DNA of 64,000 nucleotides from Lachnospiraceae bacterium. GTDB lineage: Bacteria; Bacillota; Clostridia; Lachnospirales; Lachnospiraceae. Both the position numbers and the translations under genes were made by a program. Position 1 is the stretch's first letter; each line of letters begins with the position of its first letter. The DNA is taken from contig JAFLTC010000004.1 of the NCBI GenBank assembly GCA_022510615.1, positions 62,001-126,000 on the forward strand, read 5' to 3'. The notes below the pieces were generated by a model. It did not search any database, had not been told where the DNA came from, and saw only the letters and a list, made by a program, of their open reading frames with translations. Shown here one piece after another: positions 47,162-57,274 of this stretch.

Positions 47162-47188
47162 TTTGCGCCTGAGGCGCAAAGAATTGGC
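47162..47188 (+). repeat. Second copy of a 27-nt direct repeat (first at 47108-47134)
   Basis: TTTGCGCCTGAGGCGCAAAGAATTGGC vs TTTGCGCCTATGGCGCAAAGAATTGGC (25/27). Confidence 0.9.
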
Positions 47189-47213
47189 TTGGTTGCAAAG
47201 ATTGGAGGTCATT

Positions 47214-48545
47214 ATGGAATATTTAACAGGAAAAACAAAGAAAGAAACCCTTGCCATATCAGAAATTCTGACAGGGGACTACGAAGGAAAGGAAATCCGG
47301 ATAAACGGAGCTATTCACAAAATTCGTGACATGGGTGATGTGGCATTTATCATTTTGCGAAAAAGAGAAGGACTGGTTCAGACCGTATATGAAGAAGGCG
47401 TAACGGGTATCAGCCTGAAAGAACTGAGTGAAGAATCAGCGGTGGAAGTAAGCGGCATTGCCACAAAAGAGGAGCGTGCGCCCCATGGCTTTGAGATTCG
47501 CCTGAAAGAAGTAAAAATCCTGTCCAAACCGGCGGAGCCAATGCCGATAACAGTCAATAAATGGAAAATGAACACTTCGCTGGAAACGAAACTGGATTTA
47601 CGGCCGCTGTCTTTGCGCAATGTAAAGGAGAGGGCTAAATTCCGGATTCAGGAGGGAATCGTCAGAGGCTTCCGTGACTTTCTGCATGCCAATGGCTTTA
47701 CGGAAATTCATTCCCCTAAGATTGGAGCCAGAGGGGCAGAGGGTGGCGCAAATCTTTTCCGGCTGGAATATTTTCACAAACATGCGGTGCTCGCCCAGAG
47801 TCCACAATTTTATAAGCAGATGATGGTGGGAGTGTTTGACCGTGTATTTGAGGCGGCACCGGTATTCCGTGCGGAGAAACACAATACGAAACGTCACTTG
47901 AATGAGTATACATCCTTGGATTTTGAGATGGGCTATATCGACAGTTTCCAGGATATTATGGAAATGGAAACGGGCTTTTTACAGTACACGATGGGACTTC
48001 TGGAAAAGGAATATGACAAGGAATTAAAAATTCTTGATGTCACCCTGCCAAAGACGGAAAAAATTCCGCAGGTTCGTTTTGACAAGGCGAAGGAACTGGT
48101 GGCAGAGAAGTACAATCGAAAAATCCGTAACCCATATGATTTGGAACCGGAAGAGGAAAATCTCATTGGACAGTATTTTAAAGAGGAGATGGATGCGGAT
48201 TTTGTATTCATTACCCATTATCCATCGAAAAAGAGACCATTCTATGCGATGGATGACCCGGAGGATACAACCTTTACCCTCAGCTTTGACTTACTGTTCC
48301 ACGGACTGGAGATTACGACAGGAGGGCAGCGTATCCATGATTACCGGACACTGGTAGATAAATTAGAAGACCGGGGAATGACCGATGAGGGAATGGAGCA
48401 GTATATGCTAATTTTCAAGCATGGTATGCCGCCTCACGGTGGACTGGGAATTGGATTGGAGCGTCTGACGATGAAACTTTTGGGAGAGGAAAATGTCAGA
48501 GAAACTACCCTGTTCCCAAGAGATTTGAGCCGTTTGGAGCCATAG
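47214..48545 (+). CDS. aspS2: Archaeal/eukaryal-type aspartyl-tRNA synthetase (likely aspartate--tRNA(Asn) ligase)
   Basis: 443 aa; EIHSPKIGARGAEGGANLFRLEYF, AVLAQSPQFYKQMMV, GLGIGLERLTMKLLGEENVRETTLFPRD; RBS GGAGG before ATG 47214. Confidence 0.92.
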   Translation: MEYLTGKTKKETLAISEILTGDYEGKEIRINGAIHKIRDMGDVAFIILRKREGLVQTVYEEGVTGISLKELSEESAVEVSGIATKEERAPHGFEIRLKEVKILSKPAEPMPITVNKWKMNTSLETKLDLRPLSLRNVKERAKFRIQEGIVRGFRDFLHANGFTEIHSPKIGARGAEGGANLFRLEYFHKHAVLAQSPQFYKQMMVGVFDRVFEAAPVFRAEKHNTKRHLNEYTSLDFEMGYIDSFQDIMEMETGFLQYTMGLLEKEYDKELKILDVTLPKTEKIPQVRFDKAKELVAEKYNRKIRNPYDLEPEEENLIGQYFKEEMDADFVFITHYPSKKRPFYAMDDPEDTTFTLSFDLLFHGLEITTGGQRIHDYRTLVDKLEDRGMTDEGMEQYMLIFKHGMPPHGGLGIGLERLTMKLLGEENVRETTLFPRDLSRLEP

Positions 48546-48587
48546 ATTTGTTCAGGGAAAGATGGAGAAAATAGGAGGAATGAGAAC

Positions 48588-48881
48588 ATGGCAAATATTA
48601 TTTCAGATGAAACCATTGAATATGTGGGTATTCTGGCAAAGCTGGAACTTTCCGAGGAGGAAAAGGAGCAGGCGAAAAAAGATATGGGAAGCATGCTGGA
48701 TTACATTGATAAATTGAATGAACTGGACACGGAAGGCGCCCAGCCCATGTCCCATGTATTTCCGGTACAAAATGTGTTTCGGGAGGATGTGGTAACCAAC
48801 GGGGATGACAGGGAGAATATGCTTGCCAATGCGCCGGAGAAAAAAGAAGGTACTTATATGGTGCCAAAGACATTTGATTAG
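48588..48881 (+). CDS. gatC: Asp-tRNA(Asn)/Glu-tRNA(Gln) amidotransferase subunit GatC
   Basis: 97 aa, [38 protein letters not shown]. Confidence 0.95.
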   Translation: MANIISDETIEYVGILAKLELSEEEKEQAKKDMGSMLDYIDKLNELDTEGAQPMSHVFPVQNVFREDVVTNGDDRENMLANAPEKKEGTYMVPKTFD

Positions 48882-48892
48882 AAGGGAGCCTG

Positions 48893-50350
48893 GTGAAAAT
48901 GGAACTTATGAGTTTGACTGCCGTGGAGCTTGGCAAAAAAATCAAAGCCGGAGAAGTGACGGCAATGGAGGCAGCAAAGGCGGCACTGGATAAAATAAAG
49001 GAAGTAGATGAAAAGATAAACAGCTATGTGACTGTTTTGGATGAGGTGACTATACTGGCACGGGCAAAAGAGGTACAAAAGCAGATTGAGGATGGTGTGC
49101 TGACAGGCCCGCTTGCCGGAGTGCCGGTGGCGATAAAGGATAATATGTGTACCGAGGGGATTTTGACTACATGCAGTTCCAAGATTCTTTCGAATTTCAA
49201 ACCTACTTTTTCAGCGGAGGCGGTATTGAATCTGGAAAAGGCAGGAGCCGTAATAATAGGAAAGACAAATATGGATGAATTTGCCATGGGAAGTACGACG
49301 GAAACCTCTGCTTACGGCGTAACGAGAAATCCACACAACACGGAGCATGTACCGGGTGGTTCCTCCGGTGGTTCCTGTGCGGCAGTGGCAGCCGGAGAAT
49401 GTTCCTTTGCCCTTGGTTCTGATACCGGTGGTTCTATCCGCCAGCCAAGTTCTTTTTGTGGCGTAACCGGAATCAAGCCGACTTATGGAACCGTATCCCG
49501 GTATGGGTTGATTGCCTATGGCTCCTCTCTGGACCAGATAGGACCGGTGGCGAAGGATGTGACAGACTGTGCGACCATTTTAGAGATTATTTCCTCCCAT
49601 GATTTAAAGGATAGTACATCAGTGGCGAGAGAGGATACGGATTTCACCTCGGCACTGAAAGAGGATGTTAAGGGAATGAAAATCGGGATTCCAAAGGACT
49701 ATTTCGGAGAAGGACTGGACCCGGAGGTTCGGGAAGCGATAATGAAAGCGGCAAAGGTGTTAGAGGATAAAGGTGCTGTTTTGGAGGAATTTGATTTGAG
49801 TCTGGTGGACTACGCCATTCCGGCATATTATGTCATTGCTTCTGCCGAGGCAAGCTCGAATCTGTCCCGTTTTGACGGTGTAAAATATGGCTATCGCACA
49901 GAGGAATATGAGGGACTTCACAATATGTATAAGAAAAGCCGATCCGAAGGTTTTGGGGCAGAGGTAAAACGAAGGATTATGTTAGGTTCTTTTGTCCTCA
50001 GCAGCGGCTATTATGATGCCTACTATCTGAAAGCCCTGCGGACGAAGGCGCTAATTAAGCAGGCTTTTGACAAAGCCTTTTCCCGATATGATGTGATTTT
50101 ATCTCCGGCGGCACCGACCACCGCTCCGAAAATCGGAGAGAGTCTCAGTGACCCGATCAAGATGTATCTCGGGGATATTTACACCATCTCTGTCAATCTG
50201 GCAGGGCTTCCGGGAATTACTGTTCCCTGCGGTGTAGATAATAAAGGATTGCCAATCGGCTTACAGCTTATCGGAGACTGCTTTAAGGAAAAAGAAATTA
50301 TCCGGGCAGCCTATACTTATGAGCAAAACAGAGAGAAGGGAGGGGAATAA
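48893..50350 (+). CDS. gatA: Asp-tRNA(Asn)/Glu-tRNA(Gln) amidotransferase subunit GatA
   Basis: Amidase signature GGSSGGSCAAVAAGECSFALGSDTGGSIRQPSSFCG. Confidence 0.97.
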   Translation: MKMELMSLTAVELGKKIKAGEVTAMEAAKAALDKIKEVDEKINSYVTVLDEVTILARAKEVQKQIEDGVLTGPLAGVPVAIKDNMCTEGILTTCSSKILSNFKPTFSAEAVLNLEKAGAVIIGKTNMDEFAMGSTTETSAYGVTRNPHNTEHVPGGSSGGSCAAVAAGECSFALGSDTGGSIRQPSSFCGVTGIKPTYGTVSRYGLIAYGSSLDQIGPVAKDVTDCATILEIISSHDLKDSTSVAREDTDFTSALKEDVKGMKIGIPKDYFGEGLDPEVREAIMKAAKVLEDKGAVLEEFDLSLVDYAIPAYYVIASAEASSNLSRFDGVKYGYRTEEYEGLHNMYKKSRSEGFGAEVKRRIMLGSFVLSSGYYDAYYLKALRTKALIKQAFDKAFSRYDVILSPAAPTTAPKIGESLSDPIKMYLGDIYTISVNLAGLPGITVPCGVDNKGLPIGLQLIGDCFKEKEIIRAAYTYEQNREKGGE

Positions 50351-50351
50351 C

Positions 50352-51785
50352 ATGGCAAAACAATACGAAACAGTAATCGGACTTGAGGTTCATGTGGAAC
50401 TGGCAACAAAGACAAAGATTTTCTGTGGATGTTCCACGGCATTTGGCGGGGCACCGAATACCCATACCTGCCCGGTTTGTACCGGAATGCCGGGTTCTCT
50501 TCCGGTTTTGAATAAACAGGTAGTGGAGTATGCTATGGCGGTGGGGCTTGCTTTGAACTGTGATATTAACCAGTACTGTAAATTTGACCGGAAAAACTAT
50601 TTTTATCCGGATAATCCGCAGAACTATCAGATATCCCAGCTGTATCTGCCAATCTGCATCAACGGAAGTGTGGAAATCGAAACAGCCGGTGGCAAAAAGA
50701 AGGTGGGCATCCATGAAATTCATATGGAGGAGGATGCCGGAAAGTTGGTACATGATGAATGGGCAGACTGCTCTTTGGTAGATTATAACCGTTCCGGTGT
50801 ACCGCTGATTGAGATTGTCTCGGAGCCGGATATGAGAAGTGCCGATGAGGTTATTGCCTATCTGGAAAAGCTGCGTACAACGATTCAGTATCTGGAGGCG
50901 TCGGATTGTAAATTAAATGAAGGCTCCATGCGTGCCGATGTGAACCTGTCGGTGAGAGAGGTAGGGGCATCCGAGTTTGGAACCCGTACTGAGATGAAAA
51001 ACTTAAACTCCTTTAAGGCAATCGCCAGAGCCATAGAGGGAGAGAGAGAACGCCAGATAGAGATTTTGGAGGATGGCGGGGAGGTCATACAGGAAACCCG
51101 CCGGTGGGACGATAATAAGGAGTATTCCTATGCCATGCGTTCCAAAGAGGATGCACAGGATTACCGGTATTTTCCGGATCCGGATTTGACGCCGATTTCC
51201 ATTAGTGATGAGTGGATTCAGCGGATTAAAGACTGTCAGCCGGAATTTCAGGCGGAAAAGGCGGAGAGGTATAAAAAGGAGTACGATATTCCGGAATATG
51301 ATATTTCCATTATTACTGCCAGCAAAAAAATGGCGGATGTCTTTGAGAAAACGGTTGCCATCTGCCACAATCCGAAAAAGGTTTCCAACTGGCTTATGGG
51401 TGAGACCATGCGCCTGTTAAAGGAGCAGGAAATGGAGCCGGAAGATATTACCTTTACTCCTGAAAATCTTGCGAAACTCATTGAAATGACAGAGTCAGGA
51501 AAGATTAACTCCACGGTGGCAAAGGAAGTTTTTGAAAAAATATTTAAAGAAAATATTGACGTGGAGCGGTTTGTAGAGGATAATAGACTTGGAACAGTAA
51601 ATGATGAGGGTACCCTGCGTGAGGCGATTGAAAAAATAGTTGCTGATAATCCTCAATCGGTAGCGGATTATCAGGCGGGAAAGAAAAAGGCTATTGGCTT
51701 TTTGGTGGGGCAGACTATGAAAGCTATGCAGGGGAAAGCAGACCCGGGAATGGTAAACAAAATATTACAAGAGCTGTTACAATAA
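50352..51785 (+). CDS. gatB: Asp-tRNA(Asn)/Glu-tRNA(Gln) amidotransferase subunit GatB
   Basis: ETVIGLEVHVELATKTKIFCGCSTAFGGAPNTHTCPVCTGMPG. Confidence 0.97.
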   Translation: MAKQYETVIGLEVHVELATKTKIFCGCSTAFGGAPNTHTCPVCTGMPGSLPVLNKQVVEYAMAVGLALNCDINQYCKFDRKNYFYPDNPQNYQISQLYLPICINGSVEIETAGGKKKVGIHEIHMEEDAGKLVHDEWADCSLVDYNRSGVPLIEIVSEPDMRSADEVIAYLEKLRTTIQYLEASDCKLNEGSMRADVNLSVREVGASEFGTRTEMKNLNSFKAIARAIEGERERQIEILEDGGEVIQETRRWDDNKEYSYAMRSKEDAQDYRYFPDPDLTPISISDEWIQRIKDCQPEFQAEKAERYKKEYDIPEYDISIITASKKMADVFEKTVAICHNPKKVSNWLMGETMRLLKEQEMEPEDITFTPENLAKLIEMTESGKINSTVAKEVFEKIFKENIDVERFVEDNRLGTVNDEGTLREAIEKIVADNPQSVADYQAGKKKAIGFLVGQTMKAMQGKADPGMVNKILQELLQ

Positions 51786-51838
51786 GAAATCAGATTTTGA
51801 TAAAAATGGGGGCAGCTACTAAAAAGGAGAAGAGAAGT

Positions 51839-52186
51839 ATGATTGAAATGAGAAGGGAAAAACGTTGGCCGGCTAAGCTGGAGCTGGAAATTTCTTCTTT
51901 GTTTAAGCAGGACAACGTAAAAGTGGAGAACCTCAACGCACCGATAGAGGTCGTTGATGTATCAAAGGCCGGAATTGGTTTTAAGAGTGAGAGCGTATTG
52001 CCAATCGGCTATTATTTCAATGCAAGACTGGTTTTGGGGGAGCAAGATGTTTTGACTTGTGTTGTTCGAATTATTCGTCAGCAGAAAGTGGACAACCACT
52101 ATATATACGGTTGCGAAATTGTAGGTGCGGCATCCATTATGGATTATGTAATCAACGATTATGCTGCCTCGATTGAACAGGAGTAG
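51839..52186 (+). CDS. PilZ domain-containing protein
   Basis: MRREKRWPAKLELEISSLF...VVDVSKAGIGFKSE (RxxxR and DxSxxG-like motifs). Confidence 0.85.
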   Translation: MIEMRREKRWPAKLELEISSLFKQDNVKVENLNAPIEVVDVSKAGIGFKSESVLPIGYYFNARLVLGEQDVLTCVVRIIRQQKVDNHYIYGCEIVGAASIMDYVINDYAASIEQE

Positions 52187-52204
52187 CAGAAATAGTGACA
52201 AAGC

Positions 52205-52242
52205 GAAAAGAGACCTTCCGTGCGTGCGGAGGGTCTTTCCTT
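52205..52242 (+). terminator. Rho-independent terminator
   Basis: AAGAGACCTTCCGtgcgtgCGGAGGGTCTTT. Confidence 0.75.
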
Positions 52243-52296
52243 AGTAGAGGGTTTAGAAAAAAAGATTTAAATCTATTTGAAGCGAAGGGATAAAAA

Positions 52297-52800
52297 ATGA
52301 AAGTAGTCAGCAAACAAAGAAACAGCAAAATGTGTATGATATGTGGACTGGACAATGAGTATGGTGTGAATGCTCCTTTTTATAATATGGAGGATGGCAG
52401 TGTAATGACTCTGTTTCATTACAAAAGGCAGCACCAGAGTTATCCGGGAAGAGTGCATGGTGGACTTATTACTGCCATGCTGGATGAGATGGGGCTTCGC
52501 TCCTTATGGGCAAAAGAGCTGTCAGAGGAAAAATTTGGAGTGACCTTGTCGCTGGACACAAAATATCGCAAGCCTGTACCTTATGAAACGGAATTAATAG
52601 GCAGGGGAATTGTGACAAGAGAAAATTCAAAATTTATCGTAACGGATGCCTGCATCATGGATGTTTATGGTAATGTGCTGGCGAACGGAGAGATTAAATA
52701 CATAAAAATGGATACCGGGCAGATTGCGGAGGGCATTGAAATACATGAGGAAATGCCCTATCTGATTGAGGATGATGTAAAAGAAATTGTTTTTGGTTAA
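52297..52800 (+). CDS. PaaI/hotdog-fold thioesterase family protein
   Basis: HQSYPGRVHGGLITAMLDEMGLRSLWA; hotdog thioesterase motif. Confidence 0.8.
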   Translation: MKVVSKQRNSKMCMICGLDNEYGVNAPFYNMEDGSVMTLFHYKRQHQSYPGRVHGGLITAMLDEMGLRSLWAKELSEEKFGVTLSLDTKYRKPVPYETELIGRGIVTRENSKFIVTDACIMDVYGNVLANGEIKYIKMDTGQIAEGIEIHEEMPYLIEDDVKEIVFG

Positions 52801-52818
52801 GCTGGATTTCATGAACAG

Positions 52819-53943
52819 CTATAGAATCAAAATGTTAGCACAGGATAAATCATCTGCTAAATTATAGACGTTTCCGGAGGTTAAACCAACGACGGTAGGG
52901 CGTAAAACAGCATTTGATTTATTTTCCACCACCCGTGCTTTTTCGCCGTTACTAAGTTCCACCGTAGAATCTACCGGATAGAGAATGACACTGCCAAGAA
53001 AGCTTCTCATGGCGGTGATATCCAGCTCTTCCGTCATCGACATAATCATTTCCACTGCCGTACGCTGTGAGAATGATTTCTTATAAGGGCGCTCTGTAAC
53101 AAGAGCATCATAGACATCCGCAACAGAAAGAATTTTGGCATAATGAATAATTTTATCAGCATTACAACCAAGGGGATATCCGGCCCCATTCATTTTCTCG
53201 TGGTGCTGTAAAACAGCGAGAGAAATGGCGTCGGAAAATTCCTTTTTTTCTTTTAAAATTTCATAACCGAGAGTGGAGTGCTGCTTCATAATGGCAAACT
53301 CATCTTCATTTAGTCTACCCGGTTTATTTAAAATCTCCAAAGGAATTTTGGATTTTCCCATATCATGCAGAAGTCCGGCAATACCGATGTTGTATACATC
53401 TTTGTCGGAATATCCCTGATTTTTAGCAATAATCATAGACATGGTGGCAACATCCACGCTGTGTTTAAAGGTGTACTCGTCGCTGGTTTTCAGTGTGCTG
53501 ATATCAACGGCGAGAGCCTCATTATCATTAATTGCCTTCATTAAGTCATTGGTAATTTTACTGGAAGTTTCAGCAAACTGTTTTGTGCTGGAATTACTGT
53601 ACAAATACTGGATTCCCTCGGAAACTCTCTTTTTTACACTTTCGGAAAGAGTTACCTTGGCAGGGTCCTGTGTCCGCAGTTTTTCGACATTATGGCGCAC
53701 GACAGGAGGCAGGGTAGCGATATCATCTTCCGGCTTTTCCTGCTTTATATCTTCCTCTCCCTCGCTGACATAGACCCCGGGAACTCCCCTCTTTTTCAAG
53801 CCGTCAATTAAGTATTCATCCAAAAGAGTACCCCGGGCAATCAATGTACGGTCGAGACGATCTTTAATTGCCTGGTCAATTCGCATGCCTTCCTTCAGGG
53901 AGCTTGTGCGAACATAATAGCGCTTTATCAATAAATTCTCCAT
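52819..53943 (-). CDS. HD-GYP domain protein (putative c-di-GMP phosphodiesterase)
   Basis: GLLHDMGKSKIPLEIL...HHEKMNGAGYPLG...VADVYDALVTERPYKK. Confidence 0.92.
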   Translation of the reverse strand: MENLLIKRYYVRTSSLKEGMRIDQAIKDRLDRTLIARGTLLDEYLIDGLKKRGVPGVYVSEGEEDIKQEKPEDDIATLPPVVRHNVEKLRTQDPAKVTLSESVKKRVSEGIQYLYSNSSTKQFAETSSKITNDLMKAINDNEALAVDISTLKTSDEYTFKHSVDVATMSMIIAKNQGYSDKDVYNIGIAGLLHDMGKSKIPLEILNKPGRLNEDEFAIMKQHSTLGYEILKEKKEFSDAISLAVLQHHEKMNGAGYPLGCNADKIIHYAKILSVADVYDALVTERPYKKSFSQRTAVEMIMSMTEELDITAMRSFLGSVILYPVDSTVELSNGEKARVVENKSNAVLRPTVVGLTSGNVYNLADDLSCANILIL

Positions 53944-54191
53944 TCCGCTGTATTACACAGCCTATTCTGCTCATAAGTATATTTCGACAGTATCCAATAA
54001 AAAAAGAAGTTTAATAGTAATATTATACAACGGCTTGGAAAACAAAGCAATAAGGGAAAGATATAATAGATGAAAAAAATTCATCTTTAAAATGAAACGA
54101 ATTATACATTTTCGCTTTACTTTTTTATTCTCTCCGCTATAATAAAATATGCTGGTATAATAATAACTGCCAGGCGGAATGGAGGAAAACA

Positions 54192-54806
54192 ATGAAAAAC
54201 GGAATTGAAATCAGATGGCATGGCCGGGGTGGTCAGGGAGCGAAAACCGCAGCTTTATTATTAGCGGATGTTGCGTTTAAGACGGGGCAGAATGTACAAG
54301 GCTTTCCGGAATATGGTCCGGAGCGCATGGGGGCACCGATTACGGCGTACAATCGCATTAGTGCTGATAAAATCCGGGTTCATTCCAATATATATCATCC
54401 GGATTATGTGGTAGTAGTGGATGAAACTCTGTTAGGCTCTGTGGATGTAACCGCCGGACTGAAAAAAACCGGTGCCATTATTATAAATACACCAAAAAGC
54501 AAAGAAGAGATTAAAAAACATCTGGCAGGCTATGAAGGGCGTGTGTATACGGTAGACGCCAGAAAAATTTCTGTGGAAACGCTGGGAAAAAATTTCCCGA
54601 ACTCACCAATGTTAGCAGCTGCGGTTGCTGTCAGTGGTATTATGCCAAGAGAAAAATTCATTCATGAGATGCGGGCTTCTTATGAGCACAAGTTCGCGAA
54701 GAAGCCGGAGGTGATTGACGGCAATATGAAAGCATTGGAAATGACCTTCGATGTGCTGGAAGAAGCGTTGAAGGCAGATAAAGCGGCGCGAAAGCTTTCC
54801 GCTTAG
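54192..54806 (+). CDS. 2-oxoacid:acceptor oxidoreductase, gamma subunit
   Basis: IEIRWHGRGGQGAKTAALLLADVAFKTGQNVQGFPEYGPERMGAPI. Confidence 0.93.
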   Translation: MKNGIEIRWHGRGGQGAKTAALLLADVAFKTGQNVQGFPEYGPERMGAPITAYNRISADKIRVHSNIYHPDYVVVVDETLLGSVDVTAGLKKTGAIIINTPKSKEEIKKHLAGYEGRVYTVDARKISVETLGKNFPNSPMLAAAVAVSGIMPREKFIHEMRASYEHKFAKKPEVIDGNMKALEMTFDVLEEALKADKAARKLSA

Positions 54807-54827
54807 AAAAACAGGAGAACAGGGAAT

Positions 54828-55133
54828 ATGAGAACAGATGTTACGAAAATAAATGAGAAGACCCCTCATCACCAGCTGACGGAAGGGCTGATGATGTTTG
54901 CCGGTGGTACTTCCCGCCATTTTAGTACTGGCGAGTGGAGAACAAATACACCGGTATTTTTAGCAGATAAATGTAAGCAGTGTTTATTGTGTGCGCCGGT
55001 CTGCCCGGACAGCAGTATTCCGGTGAAAAACGGAGAGCGTCTGGATTTTGACTTTGACCACTGTAAGGGCTGCGGTATTTGTGCTAATGTATGTCCTTTT
55101 GGGGCGATTGAGATGAAGGAGGGGAATGAATAA
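54828..55133 (+). CDS. 2-oxoacid:ferredoxin oxidoreductase, delta (4Fe-4S ferredoxin) subunit
   Basis: CKQCLLCAPVCPDSSI and CKGCGICANVCPFGAIEM. Confidence 0.93.
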   Translation: MRTDVTKINEKTPHHQLTEGLMMFAGGTSRHFSTGEWRTNTPVFLADKCKQCLLCAPVCPDSSIPVKNGERLDFDFDHCKGCGICANVCPFGAIEMKEGNE

Positions 55134-56314
55134 TGGCAATTAAGGAACGTATGTCGGGAAATGAGGCAGTATCCTATGCAATCCGGCAGATAAATCCGGA
55201 TGTTATGCCGGCATTTCCGATTACTCCTTCCACGGAGATTCCCCAGCAGGTATCCACTTATATTGCAAATGGGGAAATGGATACGGAATTTATTCCGGTA
55301 GAGAGTGAGCATTCTGCCATGAGTGCTACGATCGGGGCTGAGGCAGCAGGAGCCAGAAGTCTCACTGCTACATCATCGGCAGGGCTTGCCCTGATGTGGG
55401 AAGAGCTTTTGTTGGCGGCATCGAACCGGCTGCCTTTGGTTATGGCATTAGTCAACCGTACTCTGTCGGGACCAATTAATATTAACTGTGACCATTCCGA
55501 CGGTATGGGAGCAAGAGATACCGGATGGATTCAGATTTATGCGGAAAATAATCAGGAGGCATATGATAATTTTCTTCAGGCATATCCGATTGCTGAGGAT
55601 GAGAGGGTGCATCTGCCGGTTATGATTTGCCAGGATGGATTTATTACGAGCCATGCGGTAGAAAATATTGAACTTCTGGAGGATAACCTGGTAAAGGATT
55701 TTGTGGGCGAATATGAGCCGGAGGAATATCTTTTAAATCCGGGGAAGCCGATTGCGGTAGGTCCTTATTCTGTTTCCAATTATGCTATGGAGGCAAAGAA
55801 AAATCAGGAAATTGCCATGGAAGCTTCGAAAGAGGTCATTCTTGAGGTGGCAGAGAAGTTTGCCAAGATGGCAGGCAGGGAGTATGGACTTTTTGAAGAA
55901 TACCGGACAGAGGATGCCGACTACATAATGCTGATTATGGGCTCTGCTGCCGGTACGGCAAAGCAGGCGGTGGACGATTTGCGGGAGCAGGGGAAAAAGG
56001 TAGGCGTTTTGAAACTCCGTGTATTCCGTCCGTTTCCGGCAAAGGAGATTGCCGAGGCGTTAAAGAATTGTAAAGCAGTGGCAATTCTCGACCGCTGTGA
56101 AAGCTATAACTCAAATGGCGGTCCTCTGGGAAGTGAAGTAAAAGCTGCGTTGTTTGATAACAAAGTAATGATAGAAGCAGTGAATTATATTTATGGTCTT
56201 GCCGGACGCGATTTTACCATCAGCGATGTAGAGGAAATTTTTGCTGAGCTGGCAGGCAAGGTAGAGAATGGAACGGAAATTGAAGAATATCGGTATGTGA
56301 GATTACGCAAATAG
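55133..56314 (+). CDS. 2-oxoacid:ferredoxin oxidoreductase, alpha subunit
   Basis: GNEAVSYAIRQINPDVMPAFPITPSTEIPQ...ESEHSAMSATIGAEAAGAR. Confidence 0.94.
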   Translation: MAIKERMSGNEAVSYAIRQINPDVMPAFPITPSTEIPQQVSTYIANGEMDTEFIPVESEHSAMSATIGAEAAGARSLTATSSAGLALMWEELLLAASNRLPLVMALVNRTLSGPININCDHSDGMGARDTGWIQIYAENNQEAYDNFLQAYPIAEDERVHLPVMICQDGFITSHAVENIELLEDNLVKDFVGEYEPEEYLLNPGKPIAVGPYSVSNYAMEAKKNQEIAMEASKEVILEVAEKFAKMAGREYGLFEEYRTEDADYIMLIMGSAAGTAKQAVDDLREQGKKVGVLKLRVFRPFPAKEIAEALKNCKAVAILDRCESYNSNGGPLGSEVKAALFDNKVMIEAVNYIYGLAGRDFTISDVEEIFAELAGKVENGTEIEEYRYVRLRK

Positions 56315-56331
56315 AGGAGATAACTTGAATT

Positions 56332-57273
56332 ATGAGTGATTATAATTTGAAAACAATGATGGAAAAGCCGGATCGGCTGGCACCCGGACACCGTATGTGT
56401 GCCGGATGTGGCGCGACAATAGCAGTCCGTGCCGTGCTTCGCGCCCTTCATGAGGAGGACCGGGCTGTTGTCGGCAATGCTACCGGATGTCTGGAGGTTT
56501 CCTCCTATATGTATCCGTATACGGCATGGGAGGATAGCTATATACATAACGCCTTTGAGAATGCCGGAGCTACTTTGAGTGGTGTGGAAACTGCCTACCG
56601 GGTGTTGAAAAAACGCGGCAAACTGCCGGAAAATGAAAATTTTAAATTTATTACCTTCGGCGGTGATGGTGGAACCTACGATATTGGTTTCCAGTCTCTG
56701 TCCGGTGCTATGGAGCGTGGGCATGATATGGTATATGTCTGCTATGATAACGGTGCTTATATGAATACCGGTATCCAGCGTTCCTCCGCTACTCCGATGT
56801 ATGCGGATACTACTACCACACCGGTGGGAAAACAATCCAACGGAAAGATGCAGAATAGAAAGGATCTGGCAAGTATTATTGCGGACCATGATGTTCCATA
56901 TGTGGCGCAGACCACCTTTACCACTGATTTTAAAGATTTGCACCGCAAGGCAGAAAAGGCGATCTATACCGAGGGAGCCTGCTTTCTTAATATCATGACT
57001 CCATGCCCGAGAGGCTGGCGGTATGATACGCCGGAAATTATGAAAATCTGTAAGCTGGCAGTGGAAACCTGCTACTGGCCATTATTTGAGGTAGAAAACG
57101 GTAAATGGACCCTTTCCTACGAACCGAAGAAAAAACTTCCAATCGAAGACTTCTTACGGGAGCAGGGACGCTTTAAGCACCTGTTCAAGAAAGGCAATGA
57201 GGACTTAATCGTCCAGTTCCAGGAAGAAGTCGATAGACGTTGGGAGGACTTACTTTATAACTGTGCGCGCTAG
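56332..57273 (+). CDS. 2-oxoacid:ferredoxin oxidoreductase, beta (TPP-binding) subunit
   Basis: GHRMCAGCGATIAVR; FGGDGGTYDIGFQSLSGAMERGHDMVYVCYDN. Confidence 0.94.
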   Translation: MSDYNLKTMMEKPDRLAPGHRMCAGCGATIAVRAVLRALHEEDRAVVGNATGCLEVSSYMYPYTAWEDSYIHNAFENAGATLSGVETAYRVLKKRGKLPENENFKFITFGGDGGTYDIGFQSLSGAMERGHDMVYVCYDNGAYMNTGIQRSSATPMYADTTTTPVGKQSNGKMQNRKDLASIIADHDVPYVAQTTFTTDFKDLHRKAEKAIYTEGACFLNIMTPCPRGWRYDTPEIMKICKLAVETCYWPLFEVENGKWTLSYEPKKKLPIEDFLREQGRFKHLFKKGNEDLIVQFQEEVDRRWEDLLYNCAR

Positions 57274-57274
57274 A

